From Bacteroidales bacterium UBA5382 (lineage in GTDB: Bacteria > Bacteroidota > Bacteroidia > Bacteroidales > Dysgonomonadaceae), in assembly GCA_002409745.1 (NCBI GenBank), contig DHOU01000015.1, positions 41,790-105,789 on the forward strand: DNA of 64,000 nucleotides, in the 5' to 3' direction. The translations under genes were made by a program, and so were the position numbers. The notes under the pieces were generated by a model. That model worked only from the letters and a program-made list of their open reading frames with translations. It did no database searches and was not told the origin of the DNA. Below, piece after piece: positions 8,412 through 16,323 of the stretch (position 1 is its first letter; every line of letters starts with the position of its first letter).

Positions 8412-8911
8412 AAAAGTACCTTTTCGTTCTTTTAGCGGCTTGTGTGATGGTTTCCTGTACGATTTCATACAAATTTAACGGAGCTTCCATCGATTATAAT
8501 GTGACGAAGACATTGCAAGTAGGTCATTTTATCAATCAGGCGCCGCTGGTTTATGCGCCGCTGGAGCAACGATTCAACGAGGAGTTGAAAGATATATTTA
8601 CGCGCAACACCCGCCTGCAATTTGTCAATCAAAACGGTGATATGGAGATTGAAGGCGAGATTGTCGGATATGAATTAACGCCTTTGGCCGTACAGGAAGA
8701 TCAGTTTGCGTCCGAAACGAAATTGACCATGACCGTGCGTATGCGTTTCAAGAATAACAAAGTGGAAGGGCAGGATAAGGAGGAAACCATTTCGGCCAAC
8801 CGCACGTTCTCGAGTAATGTGGTGCTTACGTCGGTACAGGATCAGCTCATTGAGGAATTGGTTGACGAAATTGTCGATCAGATTTTTAATGCGACAATGG
8901 CTAATTGGTAA
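8408..8911 (+). CDS. lptE: LptE-family LPS assembly lipoprotein
   Basis: A 167-residue lipoprotein with signal peptide ending VMVSC (Cys17), then SYKFNGASIDYN and a long beta-alpha domain with repeated AlaGln-free polar strands; the arrangement matches Bacteroidota LptE. LptE plugs the LptD barrel and helps place lipopolysaccharide in the outer leaflet of the outer membrane. It starts inside the stop of the preceding activator (ATGA overlap) and is followed five bases later by the next gene. The order activator-lptE-TPR-secG is a familiar Bacteroidales arrangement as I know it. Confidence 0.88.
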   Translation: MKKYLFVLLAACVMVSCTISYKFNGASIDYNVTKTLQVGHFINQAPLVYAPLEQRFNEELKDIFTRNTRLQFVNQNGDMEIEGEIVGYELTPLAVQEDQFASETKLTMTVRMRFKNNKVEGQDKEETISANRTFSSNVVLTSVQDQLIEELVDEIVDQIFNATMANW

Positions 8912-8916
8912 CGTGC

Positions 8917-9663
8917 ATGGAAAAAGAGGTGTTTTACGAATGGACGGAGGATATGGAGCGGCTCGATGAAGCGTCTGCCGAACAACTGAAAATGGTGGTT
9001 GACACTTATCCGTACTTTCAGTCGGCGCGCCTGCTGTATACCAAGAACCTTTCTGTTTTCAGGAACCCCCTTTTCGACGAAGAACTCGCCAAGACCGCTG
9101 TTCTTTGCAGCGATCGGCGCAAGTTGTTTTATTTGATCCGCAACGAGGATTACGCCCCTTTCTTGCCGGCGCGCGAACGGGGAGACACTCCCGAGGATAA
9201 GACGCAAGCCTTACTCGATTCCTTCTTATCTTCTTTGGATGACGAGGAAAATACGGCTTCGCAAGAGCCGGTTTCGCCCGAGTTGGGAATTATTTCTACC
9301 GACTATCTGTCGTATTTGCAATCGGTAGAAGGTGAAGGGGAAAAAGAGGAACGCAAGCCGGAGCATCCGCTGAAACATCAAAACATTATCGATCGTTTTA
9401 TCGAAAAGGCGCAGGATGATAATCTTTTTTCCAATCCTTCCGAACCGGCCGAGAGTTCGACTGTAAATCTTGATAATGAAGAGTATAATGATGATTTACT
9501 GACCGAAACTCTCGCGCGTATCTATATTAAACAAAAAAAATATGAACAGGCTCTGGCAATTATTAGACGCTTAAGTTTGAATTTCCCGAAAAAAAGTGTT
9601 TACTTTGCCGACCAAATTCGTTTTTTAGAACATTTGATTATCAACGAAAAGTATAAAAAATAA
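8917..9663 (+). CDS. TPR-like conserved protein between lptE and secG
   Basis: A 248-residue cytoplasmic protein without signal peptide. The N-terminal half (MEKEVFYEWTEDMERLDE, then LKMVVDTYPYFQSARLLYTKN) is a conserved Bacteroidales segment. The middle is acidic and low in complexity, and the C-terminus (about 190-240) has one clear TPR-like helix pair, ETLARIYIKQKKYEQALAII. I choose ATG 8917 over a TTG at 8905, since 8905 lies inside the lptE stop region and 8917 leaves a five-base gap. The function is not known; position suggests an envelope-related scaffold role. Confidence 0.8.
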   Translation: MEKEVFYEWTEDMERLDEASAEQLKMVVDTYPYFQSARLLYTKNLSVFRNPLFDEELAKTAVLCSDRRKLFYLIRNEDYAPFLPARERGDTPEDKTQALLDSFLSSLDDEENTASQEPVSPELGIISTDYLSYLQSVEGEGEKEERKPEHPLKHQNIIDRFIEKAQDDNLFSNPSEPAESSTVNLDNEEYNDDLLTETLARIYIKQKKYEQALAIIRRLSLNFPKKSVYFADQIRFLEHLIINEKYKK

Positions 9664-9672
9664 TAGAACGTT

Positions 9673-10023
9673 ATGTACATATTTCTAACAATTTTGATTT
9701 TAATAGCTGCCGTCCTCATGGTTCTTATCGTGTTGGTGCAGAAATCTAAGGGAGGGGGACTTGCTGCAGGCTTTTCTTCGTCGAACCAAATCATGGGTGT
9801 GCGTAAAACAACCGATTTTCTCGAAAAAACCACATGGACCCTTGCTGCGGTGATTATGGTGTTGAGTGTTTTAACGGCTAAATATACGGCCTCGCATTCT
9901 ACTACTGCTCCACAATCGCAGATAGAAGTGCAACAACCGGCTCCGCTGAATCCTACCACCGCTCCCGATGTTACTCCTACGTTGCCGGTACCTGCCGAAA
10001 CGGCTCCGGCTCCGGCGCAATAA
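9673..10023 (+). CDS. secG: Protein translocase subunit SecG
   Basis: Small subunit of the SecYEG channel. The 116 residues show two membrane helices (about 3-23 and 54-72). Between them lies the SecG signature block VQKSKGGGLAAGFSSSNQ, and MGVRKTTDFLEKTTW follows. The tail (80-116) is rich in Pro, Thr and Ala, an extension common in Bacteroidota SecG. It follows the TPR-like gene by 9 bases and closes the operon. An 8-bp microsatellite starts directly after the TAA. Confidence 0.93.
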   Translation: MYIFLTILILIAAVLMVLIVLVQKSKGGGLAAGFSSSNQIMGVRKTTDFLEKTTWTLAAVIMVLSVLTAKYTASHSTTAPQSQIEVQQPAPLNPTTAPDVTPTLPVPAETAPAPAQ

Positions 10024-10083
10024 GACAAAGAGACAAGGAGACGAGAGACAGAGAGACAAGGAGACAGAGAGAGACTGGGAGAT
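10024..10083 (+). repeat. 8-bp microsatellite (RGGAGACN type) after secG
   Basis: Imperfect tandem copies of an 8-base unit, AAGGAGAC/AGAGAGAC, run from the base after the secG stop for about 60 bases. The same unit and strand recur at 46467-46540 inside the end of purN. Confidence 0.8.
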
Positions 10084-10085
10084 GA

Positions 10086-10175
10086 TGCTTCGCGATAACG
10101 GCTTCGCCTGATAATGCACTTCGTGCGATAAGGTGACCGGGAGGCAAACCCATTATCGTGAAGCGGTATCACCGC
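10086..10175. repeat. Palindromic cluster between convergent secG and priA
   Basis: GCTTCGCGATAA (10087-10098) is followed by two related copies, GCTTCGCCTGATAA and CACTTCGTGCGATAA, and then by an inverted copy, TTATCGTGAAGC (10153-10164). GGTGA (10132) can also pair with TCACC (10169). Several mutually exclusive hairpins are possible; it may end transcription from both sides. Confidence 0.55.
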
Positions 10176-10202
10176 AGGCATATCTCCCCGTCCCCATATC
10201 TT

Positions 10203-12647
10203 CTATAACGGATCTACATCATAATAGACCCGCATGTATTTGAATTCGGGGTTGGCGCGCATGCGTTGCTCCGACTTCTTGATAAGTTTCCTGATTTTTT
10301 GCGGAGATAATCCGATTTCGAGTTTTAAGAGAATTTCCCGGATGTGGTATAATTGGATTTTAGCCACGGCGGGTTTGCTCGGGCCCAGCAGACGCTCGTG
10401 CAGCGACGGCCGGAGAAGTCCGGCAAAAGCGCGGGCTTCAACTTCGGCTTTTTGCTCGTCTTTATCTTTGATGACAATACGGATAAGGCGCGAATAAGGC
10501 GGATAGTTGAACAGTTTCCGTTCCTCGGCTTGTTGCCTGAAGAACCCCTCGTAGTCGTTGTCCGTAAGGTAACGGTATAACGGTTGTTCCGGATCATTGC
10601 TTTGAATAATCACCTTCCCGCGTTTGTTTTTACGGCCTGCCCGTCCGCTGGCCTGCATCATTAGCTGAAAGCCCCGTTCGTGTGAGCGGAAATCGGGATA
10701 ATTCAGCAAGCTGTCTGCCGAGATGATGCCTACTACGCTGACATCGTCAAAATCCAATCCTTTCGATAACATTTGCGTACCGATAAGAATGCGGGTCTTT
10801 TTTTGCTGAAAGTCCGAAAGAATATTCTCATATGCATTTTTGCCCCGGGTGGTATCCGCATCCATGCGGGCGATGGAGACTTTCGGAAAAAGCCGCGCCA
10901 CTTCTTCTTCCACTTGCTCCGTGCCCATTCCTACCGGTTCGATACTTGGTTGATGGCACTCGGGGCATTCCGTCACCATTTTATACGTTGTGCCGCAATA
11001 ATGGCAAACGAGTTCATTGCGCGATTTATGATACGTGAGGCTGACATCGCACCGCCGGCATTTGGGTGTCCAGCCGCAAAGCTGGCACTCGACCATGGGC
11101 GCAAAGCCTCGCCGGTTGCGGAAAAGAATGACCTGTCCGCCTTCCTGCAACGCGTTATCCATATAACTAATGAGCGCCGGCGAGAGCAAGGATTTCATTT
11201 TTTTCTTGCGACGCAGCTCTTTGGTATTTTCCAAAATGATTTCGGGCAGCGAGATATCTTCATAGCGGTTGGCCAGCGTGACGAGCCCGTATTTCCCCGT
11301 TTTGGCATTAAAATACGATTCCATGGAAGGCGTGGCGGTACCCAGCAAAATAGGAGCCTTCGTGAGATGAGCGAGCATAACGGCCGTATCGCGGGCATGG
11401 TATCGGGGAGCCGGTTCCGTTTGTTTATAACTGCTTTCATGCTCCTCGTCGACAATAATCAATCCCAATCTTTTAAAAGGCAGGAAAAGCGATGAGCGTA
11501 CGCCGATGACGATGTCATACGGATGATCCGACAGCATTTTCTTCCAGATCTCCGCCCGTTCCTGATCGTTTATTTTGGAGTGATAGATCGCCAGCTTGTC
11601 GCCGAAAACCGCTTGCAAACGATGCGTAAGCTGTGTGGTAAGCGCTATTTCGGGAACTAAATACAGCGTCTGTTTGCCCTCTTCCAGCAGGCGCTTAATC
11701 AGATGAATGTAGATTTCGGTTTTTCCACTGGAGGTAACGCCATGCAACAGGCACGGCTTCCGGTCGTTAAAGCAGTCGATAATCTCGGTGAAAGCTTGCT
11801 GTTGATATTCATTGAGCGTGTGAGGAGCACGGGTAACCCTTGCTGCGCCGTCGCCCAGGCGCCCGATTTCGACGGTCGCCTGCCGTAGGACGTTTTTCTG
11901 CAATAGTCCGTTCAATACGGAAGCCGAAGCGCCGGTGAGAGCCATGATCTCTTTGCGACTAAAGGAGTCCGCTTCGCTAGCGGCAAAAAGGCCAGTGATC
12001 TGTTCGTAGAGCAACTGTTGCTTTTTTGCTTTGCCGATTGCGTGCGAGGCGGATTGGGGAGATAATTTCTTCGGGAGGAAAATATGTGTTTCGGTCTTGG
12101 GCGCAAACTTACTTTGGATGGATTCGTGGATTACGACCAAGCCTTTTTCTGCTAACGAATAAACTGTCGGTAGGACATTCACGATTTTCAGGCGGACGGC
12201 GATTTCGGATATCTTTACCGGAAGGTCATGCTCGTTCAGCAGGTCGATGATTTGTTTTTCCTTTGGACGCAATCCCTTTTCATCGGTGGCGTGCCCTATG
12301 AGGGCGGATACCATCGTTTCGCTTTCCATCCTCAGTTTGGAAGGAAATGCCGCTTTGTAAACATCGCCTAAAGGTGACAGGTAATAAAAAGATACCCACT
12401 CCCATAATTTCAGTTGATTTTCGTTCACCAACGGAACGGAATCGATCAGGGAATGGATATCTTTTAAGGAGACGCCGCTCTGTGGGGCGTCGTGATGTAT
12501 TTTAAGAACAATAGCCGTATAGTACTTGCGTTTTCCGAAAGGAACGATGACTCGGCATCCGATTGCCAGCGCACTTTGCATGAACGCCGGAACGGCATAG
12601 GTAAACGTTTCGGATAAGGGCAAAGGCAGTACTACATCGGCAAACAT
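10203..12647 (-). CDS. priA: Primosomal replication restart helicase PriA
   Basis: Superfamily 2 helicase of 814 residues that reloads the replisome at stalled forks. The N-terminal 3'-DNA-binding domain starts FADVVLPLPL. Walker A is GVTSSGKTEIYI near residue 305, and the DEAH-type box is VDEEHESSYKQ. The zinc-binding insertion has paired cysteines (CQLCGWTPKCRRC, then CHYCGTTYK and CPECHQ), and helicase motifs V/VI appear as GTQMLSKGLDFDDV and QASGRAGR. All key residues are present. The start lies three bases after the stop of the outer-membrane protein gene, so the two form one transcript. Confidence 0.96.
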   Translation of the reverse strand: MFADVVLPLPLSETFTYAVPAFMQSALAIGCRVIVPFGKRKYYTAIVLKIHHDAPQSGVSLKDIHSLIDSVPLVNENQLKLWEWVSFYYLSPLGDVYKAAFPSKLRMESETMVSALIGHATDEKGLRPKEKQIIDLLNEHDLPVKISEIAVRLKIVNVLPTVYSLAEKGLVVIHESIQSKFAPKTETHIFLPKKLSPQSASHAIGKAKKQQLLYEQITGLFAASEADSFSRKEIMALTGASASVLNGLLQKNVLRQATVEIGRLGDGAARVTRAPHTLNEYQQQAFTEIIDCFNDRKPCLLHGVTSSGKTEIYIHLIKRLLEEGKQTLYLVPEIALTTQLTHRLQAVFGDKLAIYHSKINDQERAEIWKKMLSDHPYDIVIGVRSSLFLPFKRLGLIIVDEEHESSYKQTEPAPRYHARDTAVMLAHLTKAPILLGTATPSMESYFNAKTGKYGLVTLANRYEDISLPEIILENTKELRRKKKMKSLLSPALISYMDNALQEGGQVILFRNRRGFAPMVECQLCGWTPKCRRCDVSLTYHKSRNELVCHYCGTTYKMVTECPECHQPSIEPVGMGTEQVEEEVARLFPKVSIARMDADTTRGKNAYENILSDFQQKKTRILIGTQMLSKGLDFDDVSVVGIISADSLLNYPDFRSHERGFQLMMQASGRAGRKNKRGKVIIQSNDPEQPLYRYLTDNDYEGFFRQQAEERKLFNYPPYSRLIRIVIKDKDEQKAEVEARAFAGLLRPSLHERLLGPSKPAVAKIQLYHIREILLKLEIGLSPQKIRKLIKKSEQRMRANPEFKYMRVYYDVDPL

Positions 12648-12650
12648 GTA

Positions 12651-13274
12651 TTATAAGTATACGGCGGCCGTAAGTGACCAAGTACCTTTTTTTCCGTTGA
12701 AAGCATCGGTCCATTCGGGTTTGTCTACCGAATAGTTATCGGTCATTTTTATGCCGTAGTTAATTCCTACGGCCAGGCGATTGAGTACTTCGGCTCCCAG
12801 TCCGACATTGATTCCGGCTTCGAAACTTTTTGTTTCCACTTGTCCTTTCAAGGCTTCGTAAGTGAAATCATCGCTCGACACCAGAAAACGGGCATACGGG
12901 CCGCCGGCAACGAATATTTTCACGGGAAGCAGGAGTCCGAATTTATATTTCACGTTCACCGGAACATCCAGATAGTGGTTGGACACTTTCTGCACCACTT
13001 TTTCTATTCCTTGAGTAACTTCCTTCACATTCATCCGGTCGTTGCTGTATAAGAGCGAACCTTCAATGCCCAAATTGACAAGGGGTAGCGTAAATTCGGC
13101 CGTGGGACCTAATTTAAAGCCATTGAGGTTTTCCACTTCAAGAGCTTCTTTCGTAAAAGACGGCGTATTGAGTCCTACTTCGCCTCTCAACCCGAAGCGT
13201 AATTGTGCGTTAGCTGTAGCTCCCATCAGGAAGAAAGCAATCAGCGTACTGAAAAATACTGTTTTTGTTTTCAT
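12651..13274 (-). CDS. Outer-membrane beta-barrel (PorT-like) protein
   Basis: A 207-residue protein with a Sec signal peptide cleaved after ...TANA (residue 22), then alternating hydrophobic/polar strands: LRFGLRGEVGLN at the start and a terminal strand TWSLTAAVYL ending in an aromatic-aliphatic pattern typical of outer-membrane barrels. Size fits an eight-stranded barrel of the Bacteroidota 'outer membrane protein beta-barrel' family (PorT-like). The role is unknown; it is the first gene of a transcript with priA, which is probably a matter of position rather than function. Confidence 0.8.
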   Translation of the reverse strand: MKTKTVFFSTLIAFFLMGATANAQLRFGLRGEVGLNTPSFTKEALEVENLNGFKLGPTAEFTLPLVNLGIEGSLLYSNDRMNVKEVTQGIEKVVQKVSNHYLDVPVNVKYKFGLLLPVKIFVAGGPYARFLVSSDDFTYEALKGQVETKSFEAGINVGLGAEVLNRLAVGINYGIKMTDNYSVDKPEWTDAFNGKKGTWSLTAAVYL

Positions 13275-13315
13275 ATCAATTCATTTAGTAAAATAGTAAT
13301 CTTTTTTAGTCCGTG

Positions 13316-13323
13316 CAAAGCTA
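13316..13323 (-). promoter_or_regulatory. -7 promoter box for the barrel protein/priA transcript
   Basis: Read on the minus strand the site is TAGCTTTG, matching TAnnTTTG, 41 bases before the start codon at 13274. Confidence 0.5.
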
Positions 13324-13544
13324 TAACATTTGGATGAATTAGCCGCCGAAAGTACGGAAAAAAACAAATGCTACCTCTGCATTTATAGAAAGGGAAAGCG
13401 ATGGCTTTTCCACAAATAATTCAACGACATCAACATAACGTTTAACCGGGAGCGATTGTTTACACGTATATTACTCACGGCCCTTTGGTCTTAATGATGC
13501 ATGCAACTGTTGTTCATGCGGCGGATACCCCTTTCGCATTACCG

Positions 13545-13750
13545 CAAGTGGAAAAACCTCCTTCGGGCAACCCGATCGTGCTTTTTCCGGTTGCGAAAAT
13601 GCCATCGCCTTCCCCGCGGCATTTTCGCAGGTGTCAAATATACCAACGGTAACCCGAAGGGACTTTTTCCAGTGTAAAAAGGTACTTTCGGCAACCCGAA
13701 GCGGTTTTCACAAGTGGAAACAATCCGTTCCGGCAACCCGAAGCGGCTGT
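13545..13750 (+). repeat. Degenerate tandem array, period about 41-42 bp, five units
   Basis: Units begin near 13545, 13589, 13628, 13670 and 13711. Each has a CAAGTGGAAA-like block followed about ten bases later by CGGCAACCCGAAGCGG. The last two units are the best conserved. Within a unit, TTTTCAC and GTGGAAA can pair around two bases. The units differ too much for a CRISPR and there are no constant-length unique spacers. Confidence 0.75.
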
Positions 13751-13833
13751 TTGTTCTGTTAAAAGTTCCCTACAGAAAAAAGGAGCTGAATCGGCAAAAG
13801 ATTCACCCCCTTTTCTTTAAGCAACAGGTCTAA

Positions 13834-14808
13834 TTACGGCTGGATATCTTGTATAAAATACCCGTATTTCAATACATCCTTTTCAATTAAAGAGAAAACC
13901 GCCCATATCTTGCTTCCATCGTTCTTGATGATTTTAAAGTATTCCAGATCAAGAACTCCGTCGGATGATTTACCATACGGAATATTCTGATAACTGATTT
14001 TACATCCTTGCTTTTCTCCGATAGATACATCTTTCGGATAATAAATTTTCAGGACATAGAAATCGTATCGGGTGTATCCGCTCAGATTCATTCCGTTTTC
14101 AATCATATTTAAATAGTCATAATAAGGGGCACTTGCAGTTGACGCATCGAATACAAAATAAGGAGCTGTTGTTTCCTCCATTATTGCTGCCAGCTCTTCT
14201 TCATCATAGGGAATAGTTGTTGATTGAGTATTAATCGACAAAACAGCTTGTCGTTTACTTGCATCCGTAACGACAATATTTGTTTTTCCTTCTTTCCCTT
14301 GTGCTGTAATGATAATCGTATTTTCCGATGTTTGTACCGTCGCAATCGTTTCGTCCTCCGAAACGGCTGAGTACTTGCCATTGCCTTCCAATATATTAAT
14401 GGTGACATCTTTTTTATTCCCAATTTTAAAATCGATATTAACAGTTTCCTCTTCCAGTACGATTTTGTCATATTGATAAACGATCACAGGTAATCGTTTT
14501 AATTGAGTTTTCTTATCCGAAATGATAATGTTGGTAGACCCCGTATTTTTACCGTATATTTCTATCCTGTCATCGTTTAACGTGACAGCGGCTATATCGG
14601 GATTAATAGAAAAAACACTATAATCGCCGTTTCCTTCTGAAATAAGCACTTCCGTATTTTCTTCCATTTTAAGATCGATAGCCTCCTTATCCAAAACGAT
14701 ATTCACTTCCGTATCGAGAACGGGATCTTCAGCTACCTCTTCTTTACTGCAACCGAGCAGGAGAACGAAAATGACGAAAAACCAGAACAAATAATATCTT
14801 GTTGTCAT
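13834..14808 (-). CDS. Lipoprotein with two BIG2/Ig-like repeats, last gene of the glycan locus
   Basis: A 324-residue lipoprotein, signal peptide ending LLLGC (Cys20) followed by acidic residues, as in surface-exposed Bacteroidota lipoproteins. Two tandem Ig-like repeats (about 30-115 and 116-200) share the pattern VxIxEGNGxYSxxSxxxxIAxV...IxIxxxGxTNIxxxDxxxxxxxL. A distinct C-terminal part (200-324) has no motif I recognise. It lies 70 bases after the GH18 gene on the same strand. It could act as a glycan- or cell-wall-binding spacer protein; no catalytic residues are evident. Confidence 0.7.
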   Translation of the reverse strand: MTTRYYLFWFFVIFVLLLGCSKEEVAEDPVLDTEVNIVLDKEAIDLKMEENTEVLISEGNGDYSVFSINPDIAAVTLNDDRIEIYGKNTGSTNIIISDKKTQLKRLPVIVYQYDKIVLEEETVNIDFKIGNKKDVTINILEGNGKYSAVSEDETIATVQTSENTIIITAQGKEGKTNIVVTDASKRQAVLSINTQSTTIPYDEEELAAIMEETTAPYFVFDASTASAPYYDYLNMIENGMNLSGYTRYDFYVLKIYYPKDVSIGEKQGCKISYQNIPYGKSSDGVLDLEYFKIIKNDGSKIWAVFSLIEKDVLKYGYFIQDIQP

Positions 14809-14880
14809 AAAAATAAATCGTTGAATCGTTAATAATTTGTTTTATATAGTTGAGGATGTCTCAACTAAGGAATCATCTAA

Positions 14881-16323
14881 TTACCAATCTTTTTTATACG
14901 GTTGACCGTTATAGACAAGTTCTTCATCGAATAATGTCTTCGCAATCATTTGCAAAGCGGGCAATTGACGGTTGGTGAAATTATTTCGGAAAGGATTCAG
15001 GGAGAAAACCATATGTCCTCCATATCCATTATTTCGTAATCTTTTCAGATTATTCTCCGAAGTAAATCGATTCAGAGCGAACTCTTGCGAATATAGAGCC
15101 ATTCCTGATTTTTGCAATCCGGGGTAGTTCCAGCTTAAATCGGAGCTTCCTCCATAATCATGAATCCCCCAATCGACAAATTCTCCGGGCTCGATGCCGT
15201 CAATACTTTCAAAACTTCGGGTTCTACTATAAACATAGGCACACATTAATTTATCAGGCATCAGTTTTTTCGCCTCAAAGAAAAGCCTGGCAGCGGCAGC
15301 GTTGGAGGGTGCTACGAAACCGGGTGGAACAGGTGTCTGATAGGCTGAATATTCGTCATCGAAGAAAAAGCCATCTAAAAGATATGTATCGGCCGTAGCT
15401 TTCAGGTTTTTAGCAAATTCCCGTGCTGTTTCGTCCGCCAAATTGGCGACTCCCGAACGTTCTCCGCCACCGAGTATACCCAATACTACTTTTATGCCTT
15501 TGTCTTGAAGAGGTTTCAAATATTTTTCCCGGTTACTCAATAGATATTGTACGTTAGGATTATTATAAAGATATACCCCACCCGTTTGAATATCATATTT
15601 GATATTTGCTGCAAAGAGAATTACCATATCGAACAGCGGTTTTCCGGTATCTTTCAACGTAAAACATAAATGATTCAACGGATTCAACGGATCGCTGTCA
15701 TTCACTTCCTGACAACTGATGATTTTTATTCCCGTTGCTTTGGCAGCATCGGGAATTTTCGTAATATCTTTCACCATAATGATATAGTTGCCTATCGATC
15801 CTATGGAAACATCTCCGGAAACAAGTTCTATACTGATTGGTATTCCGTAGCTTTTTTCAGGGTCCAAAGAGCTGCCGGAAAGAAACGACACCGGAACTCG
15901 TTCCGACTTGTTTTCCCCGGCTGAAATTTGTACAGTTCCTCCCTCGGCGAATGTCACCAAGTTTTCGGGAAAAAAGTCATAGGATGATTCATGGGCTTCG
16001 TTATATGCTTCCAAAACGGCGTTATCATATTTTAGCTTTACGCTTACGGGTTTAGAAGCGCTTCCGGTCAGGTGCAAGAAAAGGTCGGTTTTCCCGTTTT
16101 CACGAAACTCCACCAAGGATACATTTCTTTGCCCCTTAACATCCGTTAAATAGCCGAATATATCCTTACTCACTTCGTATTTGCTTTCATCGATAGTTCC
16201 AACGTTAATATCCTCCTGACAAGCCGAAAAGAAGCAGGTAAAGAGTATAATAGCCATTGTCAACAAAGTTGGGCTCATTAATTTATCGTATTTCATCATT
16301 TGTTTTTTTATAAGATTTTCCAT
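14881..16323 (-). CDS. GH18 endo-beta-N-acetylglucosaminidase-like lipoprotein with DUF1735 domain
   Basis: A 480-residue lipoprotein (FFSACQ, Cys35; starts at Met1 or Met9/10). Residues about 45-190 form a DUF1735 domain; residues about 195-470 form a GH18 barrel. The catalytic strand reads DGFFFDDE (317-324). Glu324, the expected general acid, and Asp322, which positions the substrate acetamide, are kept, but the earlier Asp of DGxDxDxE is Phe320. This layout (DUF1735 then GH18) is that of Bacteroides endoglycosidases that cut between the two core GlcNAc residues of N-glycans. Its start overlaps the stop of the preceding gene (TAATG). Confidence 0.85.
   Translation of the reverse strand: MENLIKKQMMKYDKLMSPTLLTMAIILFTCFFSACQEDINVGTIDESKYEVSKDIFGYLTDVKGQRNVSLVEFRENGKTDLFLHLTGSASKPVSVKLKYDNAVLEAYNEAHESSYDFFPENLVTFAEGGTVQISAGENKSERVPVSFLSGSSLDPEKSYGIPISIELVSGDVSIGSIGNYIIMVKDITKIPDAAKATGIKIISCQEVNDSDPLNPLNHLCFTLKDTGKPLFDMVILFAANIKYDIQTGGVYLYNNPNVQYLLSNREKYLKPLQDKGIKVVLGILGGGERSGVANLADETAREFAKNLKATADTYLLDGFFFDDEYSAYQTPVPPGFVAPSNAAAARLFFEAKKLMPDKLMCAYVYSRTRSFESIDGIEPGEFVDWGIHDYGGSSDLSWNYPGLQKSGMALYSQEFALNRFTSENNLKRLRNNGYGGHMVFSLNPFRNNFTNRQLPALQMIAKTLFDEELVYNGQPYKKDW

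Larger units (their letters stand above)
13275..13833. other. Gene-free region between the barrel protein and the utilisation locus
   Basis: About 560 bases with no credible coding frame. The right part (13545-13750) is a degenerate tandem array, listed separately. The left part holds the barrel-protein promoter and otherwise AT-rich sequence. The region separates the priA transcript from the end of the glycan locus. Confidence 0.7.

Noticed and set aside
10203..12600. Several long plus-strand frames opposite priA, for example 10773-11495
   Set aside because: They are shadows of a well-supported 814-residue helicase gene on the other strand.
13539..13736. A 65-codon minus-strand frame inside the 41-bp array
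   Set aside because: It is a by-product of the repeat: the period is not a multiple of three, so the peptide is not repeated, and no start context is seen.
13545..13750. CRISPR array
   Set aside because: Units are poorly conserved, spacing is not fixed, there are no unique spacers of equal length and no cas genes nearby.
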